A stretch of DNA of 64,000 nucleotides, taken from positions 1 to 64,000 of the forward strand of contig NZ_CANLEA010000021.1 of assembly GCF_947489565.1 (NCBI RefSeq), read 5' to 3'. Both the position numbers and the translations under genes were made by a program. Source of the DNA: an uncultured Kordia sp. (lineage in GTDB: Bacteria; Bacteroidota; Bacteroidia; Flavobacteriales; Flavobacteriaceae). Of the stretch, positions 58,580 through 64,000 are shown piece after piece. The notes beneath the pieces are model-generated. The model searched no databases and was not told the origin of the DNA. It was given only the letters and a program-made list of their open reading frames with translations. Position 1 is the stretch's first letter. Each line of letters opens with the position of its first letter.

Positions 58580-60997
58580 TTATTCGAATTTTAAGTATTT
58601 GATTAAATCTATTTTTGTGGCATTCATCGCCTTTACACCTACTACGGTAAATACAAGGAGTACTAATATGATTGGCGTCATAATGTATGGCCAAATAGGC
58701 ATATTGATACGATATACAAAGTTCTCTAGCCAGTTTTGCATAAAATAGTACGCAATAGGAATTAGAATAACAGAAGCGATCACTGTAATTTTCAAAAAGC
58801 TTTTTATGAGTTGAAAAATGATTTCTTTGACCGATGCGCCAAGCGTTTTACGGATGGCAACTTCTTTTAAACGTTGTTGAATGGTTAAGGTTGCCAACGC
58901 AAACAATCCGAGTAATGAAATGATAATTACGATGCTTGTTAATATAAAGAATAAGGTTTGTTGTTTTTCATACTTTTTATAAGTTCTGGCAAATCGCTTA
59001 TCGACAAATACAGGATTAAAAGGGTAGCCTTGTTCTATATTCTCATTCCAATACTCTTCAATAAAGTCTAAGGTTTCTTCTACATTATCTGGTTTTATTT
59101 TGAATTGAATTGTCCAGAAATTTTGTTTCATCCAATCAAAACTATTCCAATGCATAAACACTGTTGGTGGAATTTTGCCATCTAATCCTGTAATATGATA
59201 ATCCTTAACCACGCCAACTACTTCTAAATTTTTACCGTCATTATTGTCTCCCTGAAAACCTGCGCTCAGTTTTTTTCCAATAGGATCATCGTAAATATGT
59301 AAAGCTTTGGCTAAGGTTTCATTTATTAGTACATTTTTTGTTGTATCGGATGCAATTTCCTCTTTCAATTCTCGCCCTTTTACAAGCTTAATATTCATGA
59401 CATCTAAGTAATTATAATCTATTGCATTGGCGTTAGTTTGTACCGAAATGTCTTTATAATTAAAGTTTGTTGAGTTAGAACTTCCGCCTCCTATAATAAA
59501 AGAGTTGCTTGTTATGGTTTCAATATTAGGATGCTTTACCAATTCATTTTTTGCTAGTAAATAGTTTTTGTAACGATCTTTATATTTATTCATAGAAACC
59601 ATTACAACTTGATCGCCTTTAAAACCAAGATCTTTTTCTATCATATATTCAACTTGCTTGTTGATAATGATTGATCCCGTAAGGAAAAAACCTGAAATCA
59701 AAAATTGAATTCCCAGCATAATATTTCTTGCTAGCACACCTTTTTTGCTTCTTGAAATATTCCCTTTTAAAACTTCTACCGATTTGAATTTTGATAGATA
59801 TAACGCAGGAATAATTCCGATAAGTAATGAAATCACTATAGCTAACAATGCTACTTTTATCAATAAATCGATCTCTAAAATGGAGATTTCTTTATCCATA
59901 AATTCATTAAAATACGGCAAAAGAAGTTCCACAAATAATAAAGAAAGTAGAAAGGCTATAAAGCTTTGCAAAACTATTTCTAAAGCATATTGTCTAACTA
60001 AAGTTGCTTTAGATAAGCCAAATGTTTTCTTTACGCCTACTTCTTTGGCTCTTTGCGTTGCAGAAGCTATGGATAGATTTATAAAGTTTACACAAGAAAT
60101 TATAATTAATAAAACAGACAGCGATAACATAATAAGTATCAACTGATAATTTCCGCTGCCTTCTGGTCCAGCATCATCCGAAATTGTTTTTAATCGAATA
60201 TCCTCTATGGCTTCAAAAACAGGAGTTGTTCCATATTTCTCCATAAATTTTTCTGGAGTAATTCCATCTCTTTTCGAAGAAGGCAATACTTCATTTTTAT
60301 ACCAAACTGCCAAGGCTTTTTCCTCTAAATCTGCCAAATTTGGTTTTTCAACTGTTTTTACAAATAATGTTTTTGAAAAATTTCCCCAACGCACATCTAA
60401 GGGTTGCTTTTTATATTGAATTACCATTTCGGGCATGAAATAATGCTTTCCTTCAATCTTATAAACCGCAGTAACAGTATATATACTACCTGATACATCG
60501 ATTGATTTTCCTATCGCAGATTCCTTCCCAAAAAAGATCTTTGCTTGCTTCTCAGAAAGTGCTGCATTATTTCGTGTTTGCTTGAATGTCTCTGCATTCC
60601 CTTCTACGATTTTAAAAGAAAAGAATTCAAAGAAATTAGGTTCTCCCTGTAGTATGTCTCTAGTATATAATTCTTTGTCACCGACTTTAACTAAGCTATT
60701 CTCATACCAACTATTACTTAAATAATAGTCTTTAATCTCTGGAATATCTTCTTTGTATTTTGGTCCTTCTACATTGGTACTCGTTGCCCAAACATCTCCG
60801 TCAGACATTTTATGAATTACTCTAAATATTTCGTTTTTATCGGGATTCGTTTTATTGTAACTCAATTCGTCATTAAAATACAATAACACAATAAGTAAGC
60901 CTGCAAAACCAAGTGTTAACCCTAAGATATTGACTACTACATTGAGCCAATTCTTTTTGCTGTTTCTAAAAAATATTTTGATCCAAGTTCGTAACAT
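58580..60997 (-). CDS. MacB-like ABC transporter permease (tandem paralog)
   Basis: Same architecture; 'NLSIASATQRAKEVGVKKTFGLSK...LATLTIQQRLKEVAIRKTLGASVKEI'. Confidence 0.93.
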   Translation of the reverse strand: MLRTWIKIFFRNSKKNWLNVVVNILGLTLGFAGLLIVLLYFNDELSYNKTNPDKNEIFRVIHKMSDGDVWATSTNVEGPKYKEDIPEIKDYYLSNSWYENSLVKVGDKELYTRDILQGEPNFFEFFSFKIVEGNAETFKQTRNNAALSEKQAKIFFGKESAIGKSIDVSGSIYTVTAVYKIEGKHYFMPEMVIQYKKQPLDVRWGNFSKTLFVKTVEKPNLADLEEKALAVWYKNEVLPSSKRDGITPEKFMEKYGTTPVFEAIEDIRLKTISDDAGPEGSGNYQLILIMLSLSVLLIIISCVNFINLSIASATQRAKEVGVKKTFGLSKATLVRQYALEIVLQSFIAFLLSLLFVELLLPYFNEFMDKEISILEIDLLIKVALLAIVISLLIGIIPALYLSKFKSVEVLKGNISRSKKGVLARNIMLGIQFLISGFFLTGSIIINKQVEYMIEKDLGFKGDQVVMVSMNKYKDRYKNYLLAKNELVKHPNIETITSNSFIIGGGSSNSTNFNYKDISVQTNANAIDYNYLDVMNIKLVKGRELKEEIASDTTKNVLINETLAKALHIYDDPIGKKLSAGFQGDNNDGKNLEVVGVVKDYHITGLDGKIPPTVFMHWNSFDWMKQNFWTIQFKIKPDNVEETLDFIEEYWNENIEQGYPFNPVFVDKRFARTYKKYEKQQTLFFILTSIVIIISLLGLFALATLTIQQRLKEVAIRKTLGASVKEIIFQLIKSFLKITVIASVILIPIAYYFMQNWLENFVYRINMPIWPYIMTPIILVLLVFTVVGVKAMNATKIDLIKYLKFE

Positions 60998-61032
60998 AAT
61001 TTTGTTTTTGATTGATGAATGATTGATATATG

Positions 61033-61734
61033 TTACTCAACTAACACGTCTATATCACGTGTATTTGTTTTTTCTGAAATGATTTCTCCATCTTTCATCA
61101 TCACAATTCTGCTAGAAAATTGCGCATCGTATGAAGAGTGTGTTACCATGATGATAGTCGCGCCTGAAGCATGCAATTCTGCTAATAATTCCATTACTTC
61201 ATTACCATTTTTACTGTCTAAATTTCCTGTCGGCTCATCGGCTAAGATTAATTTTGGATTGGCAACCAACGCTCTTGCTACGGCTACACGTTGCTGTTGT
61301 CCTCCAGATAATTGTAATGGAAAATGTTTGGCTCTGTGTGCAATTCCGATGCGTTCTAAAATTTCATTGACACGTTTTTTGCGATCGCTTGAAGGTACTT
61401 TGTTGTAAATCAATGGTAATTCAATGTTTTCATATACTGAAAGTTCATCGATGAGATTGAAATTTTGAAATACAAATCCAATATTCGCTTTGCGTAATAA
61501 GGCGCGTTGTTTTTCGGAATATTTTGAAACTTCTTCATCTGCAAACTGATAGCTTCCTGAAGTTGGCGCATCTAACAATCCGATGATGTTTAATAAGGTA
61601 GATTTTCCACATCCTGAAGTTCCCATGATCGAAACAAATTCTCCTTCTTTCACGGTTAAATTTAATTTATGAATGGCCGTGGTTTCTACTTCTTCTGTTC
61701 TGTAAACTTTCGTTAAATCTGATAATGTAATCAT
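61033..61734 (-). CDS. ABC transporter ATP-binding protein (MacB/LolD type)
   Basis: Walker A 'GTSGCGKST', signature 'LSGGQQQRVAVARAL', Walker B 'LILADEPTGNLD'. Confidence 0.96.
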   Translation of the reverse strand: MITLSDLTKVYRTEEVETTAIHKLNLTVKEGEFVSIMGTSGCGKSTLLNIIGLLDAPTSGSYQFADEEVSKYSEKQRALLRKANIGFVFQNFNLIDELSVYENIELPLIYNKVPSSDRKKRVNEILERIGIAHRAKHFPLQLSGGQQQRVAVARALVANPKLILADEPTGNLDSKNGNEVMELLAELHASGATIIMVTHSSYDAQFSSRIVMMKDGEIISEKTNTRDIDVLVE

Positions 61735-61760
61735 TGTTCGTTTATTTGTTTGTTCGTTTT

Positions 61761-61822
61761 TTGTTGATTTGTTGATTTGTTGATTTGTTGATTTGTTGAT
61801 TTGTTGATTTGTTGATTTGTTG
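61761..61822. repeat. (TTGTTGAT)7.75 octamer repeat
   Basis: 62 nt of perfect octamer, 26 bp upstream of the 61734 start codon. Confidence 0.92.
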
Positions 61823-61854
61823 TGTGTTAAAAAGTATCTTTTTTCATTTAAAAT

Positions 61855-61960
61855 TTAGCATTCAACATTTACAATTTTGATTATTTTTCAAAGCGTCTCT
61901 TCGAGTGATTTTCACTAGAAAATTGTATCGAGAAGTACTTAAATAACTGTTTGGTACTTT
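61855..61960. repeat. Degenerate, largely inverted copy of the 151-162 bp intergenic repeat core
   Basis: 'cttcgagtgattttcactagaaaattgtatcgagaagtactta' is the reverse complement of the acttctcgatacaattt...atcactcgaag core. Confidence 0.7.
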
Positions 61961-62026
61961 AAACTAATTTTTATAAAAATAATGTGACAAGCTTTTCTAT
62001 TAAAATATATACAAATACAAGCATGA

Positions 62027-63271
62027 TTAATTTAAATTTAATTCTTCCATATCTTTATAATCATCATAACTCGAAGTAATGACACGATCGCCTTCTTTTA
62101 AACCTTCTAAAACTTCGTAATAAAAAGGATTCTCACGTCCGATGCGTACAGAGCGTTTTACGGCTTTATTGTCTGAATTTAATACAAAAACCCATTTCCC
62201 ATTGGTGCTTTGGTAAAATAATCCTTTTGGAAGTAATAATGCTTTGCTATTGTTTGATAAAAACATTTTACTTTTTAAAGACATTCCTCGACGAATTCCT
62301 TTTGAAATTGAATCTGTTTCAAACTGCAATTCTACTTGAAAACCTCCTTTCACAATCTCAGGATAAATTTTTGAAATACGAATTGGCATTTTTTGATCGT
62401 CCACAGTCACGGTTCCACGTATGCCTTCTTTAAGTTTTGAAATATAGTATTCATCAACTTTTGCGGTTAATTTATAACCATCCAAAACATCAATTTTCCC
62501 AACATTATCACCTTGATTGTAGTTTTGTCCCAACGTCGGATTGAATGACGATAACAAACCATCTTTAGGCGCTTTTACAATAAAGTTTTCTTTGTTTTTA
62601 CGCAATAACTCCAAACTTTCTTCCATCTTTCTTACCGAAGCATTGATACGCGACAATTGTACATTACGATCATTTTTTTCGTTAGAAACTTTCGTTTTAA
62701 TCACTTCGTTACGCTCTTTTTGAAATTTGTATTCTTGCTCTGATGTTTGATACTTATTGCGTGCAATGATTTCTTTTTTGTACAATCGTTGATCAATTGC
62801 ATACTGACGTTCTGCATTTTTATAAGCATTGTCAATACTCAATAACTGTTCGTCCAAATTCAATTGTTGATTTTTGATAGTGACACGAATATTTCTCAAA
62901 TTATTAATCTGTTCTACAATGGCAGTTTCTTGTGTCAAATAATTCAATTCTGCATTCGGATTGTACACACGTAATAACGGCGTTCCTTTTGTCACCGTTT
63001 GTCCGCTTTCTACAAATACTTCCGAAACCGATCCGCCTTGAATTACATTGATCAATACCGAAGTTTTTGGTTCTACAGTACTATTAAATAATAACACATC
63101 TTCAAAGTCACCTTTTGTTACTTCCTTAATAGAAATGGTTTCTTTGTCTAAGTTCACTTGCTTTTTACGTGTGGCGCTCATAAAAATAATAGCGGCTAAC
63201 ACAATCGTTGGAATTCCCCAAAACAGCATACGTTTCGTTTTTTTATTTTTTGGTTGAATTTGCTTGTCCAT
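62027..63271 (-). CDS. HlyD/MacA-like periplasmic adaptor subunit
   Basis: 'TSVLINVIQGGSVSEVFVESGQTVTKGTPLLRV', coiled-coil, 'IVKAPKDGLLSSF'; ATG at 63271 preferred. Confidence 0.92.
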   Translation of the reverse strand: MDKQIQPKNKKTKRMLFWGIPTIVLAAIIFMSATRKKQVNLDKETISIKEVTKGDFEDVLLFNSTVEPKTSVLINVIQGGSVSEVFVESGQTVTKGTPLLRVYNPNAELNYLTQETAIVEQINNLRNIRVTIKNQQLNLDEQLLSIDNAYKNAERQYAIDQRLYKKEIIARNKYQTSEQEYKFQKERNEVIKTKVSNEKNDRNVQLSRINASVRKMEESLELLRKNKENFIVKAPKDGLLSSFNPTLGQNYNQGDNVGKIDVLDGYKLTAKVDEYYISKLKEGIRGTVTVDDQKMPIRISKIYPEIVKGGFQVELQFETDSISKGIRRGMSLKSKMFLSNNSKALLLPKGLFYQSTNGKWVFVLNSDNKAVKRSVRIGRENPFYYEVLEGLKEGDRVITSSYDDYKDMEELNLN

Positions 63272-63434
63272 CGTTTTTTTATTTGTTTGATAGATAGAGT
63301 GCCATTCTTGTGCCATGAAAAAAAAAACATGTAAAAAACTAAAAATCAGATATTTAAAAAATAAAGCGTTTTTGCAAGTGTTCATTTTCGAACATTTTTT
63401 TGTTCATTATCAAACATCTCACTAACTATGTAGT

Positions 63435-64000
63435 ATGAGAAAAAAGGAAGCTTCCATATTAATTGTTGATGATGATGACGATATTTTATTTTCTGCGCGT
63501 ATTAGCTTGAAGAAATATTTTACGGAAATCATTACCACAAACAATCCTAAGAAGATTAACAATTATATTACGTCACAAACGTTTGATGTGGTTTTGTTAG
63601 ATATGAATTACCGCATTGGTTTTGAAGATGGGAAAGAAGGATTGTATTGGCTGCAACAAGTCAAGGAAATAAGTCCAGAAACAACCGTAATTCTCATGAC
63701 TGCTTTTGGAAGCGTGAATCTAGCTGTAGAAGCGATTAAGCAAGGTGCAACCGATTTTATTCTGAAACCTTGGAATACCGAAAAACTGTATAGTATTGTC
63801 AATGCAGGTGTGGAATTAGCGCGATCGAAACGAAAAACAACACAATTAGAAACAGTTCAGAAACAACTGGACAAAGATTTTCATCAACAGACAGAACATA
63901 TCATTGGAAAATCCGCTGCGATGAAAAAAGCGATCAATTTGGTCCAAAAAGTAGCGCCAACAGATGCAAATGTGTTGATTTTAGGTGAAAACGGAACTGG
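63435..64000 (+). CDS. Sigma-54-dependent response regulator, NtrC family (truncated by window end)
   Basis: MRKKEASILIVDDDDDILFSARISLKKYF...VVLLDMNY...VILMTAFGSVNLAVEAIKQGATDFILKPW... then AAA domain start 'IIGKSAAMKKAINLVQKVAPTDANVLILGENGTG'. Confidence 0.95.
   Translation, partial: MRKKEASILIVDDDDDILFSARISLKKYFTEIITTNNPKKINNYITSQTFDVVLLDMNYRIGFEDGKEGLYWLQQVKEISPETTVILMTAFGSVNLAVEAIKQGATDFILKPWNTEKLYSIVNAGVELARSKRKTTQLETVQKQLDKDFHQQTEHIIGKSAAMKKAINLVQKVAPTDANVLILGENGT

Noticed and set aside
57395-60419. Plus-strand ORFs opposite the ABC permeases
   Set aside because: Antisense to conserved permease genes.

Overview
This window looks like a chromosomal segment of a marine Flavobacteriaceae, probably Kordia-like. 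The evidence is AT-rich DNA, A-rich leaders without clear Shine-Dalgarno sites, a TAnnTTTG-type -7 element, a type IX secretion (T9SS) C-terminal sorting tail, a TonB-dependent receptor with a carboxypeptidase-like N-terminus, 2TM/LytS proteins and DUF6090-like proteins. Most of the window is ordinary core or accessory gene content:
- a 2TM/LytS-type sensor kinase cluster
- a PsiD-like phosphatidylserine-decarboxylase-family enzyme
- a fused AOS-type PLP enzyme + GNAT/FemAB-like protein
- a TonB-dependent receptor
- tandem YhhN proteins
- an NDH-2-like dehydrogenase
- an ECF sigma factor module
- the SpoIIM-DUF4129-DUF4350-MoxR-DUF58 operon
- divergent dps/oxyR
- an LRR-like T9SS cargo protein
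- a PadR-PspC-DUF2807 block
- trxB
- a MacAB-like efflux locus running into a sigma-54 response regulator at the right edge

I found no rRNA, tRNA, CRISPR array, prophage or transposase gene. The signals I think most deserve a second look are:
(i) three 16-bp TTTACTA-NN-TAGTAAA dyads spaced exactly 22 bp apart in an otherwise empty intergenic region (37705-37764)
(ii) a cysteine-rich lanthipeptide-like RiPP precursor with its own terminator and no modification enzymes nearby, followed by a second terminator-bounded small-peptide locus missing from the ORF track (40125-40846)
(iii) a lipoprotein gene apparently split by a frameshift
(iv) the PLP-GNAT fusion enzyme
(v) an uncharacterised three-gene operon at 53722-55448
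(vi) several intergenic repeat families: a 151-162 bp tandem unit, REP-like palindromes, and G-poor ATCA/AATC leader repeats.

All family assignments are by eye, without database searches.
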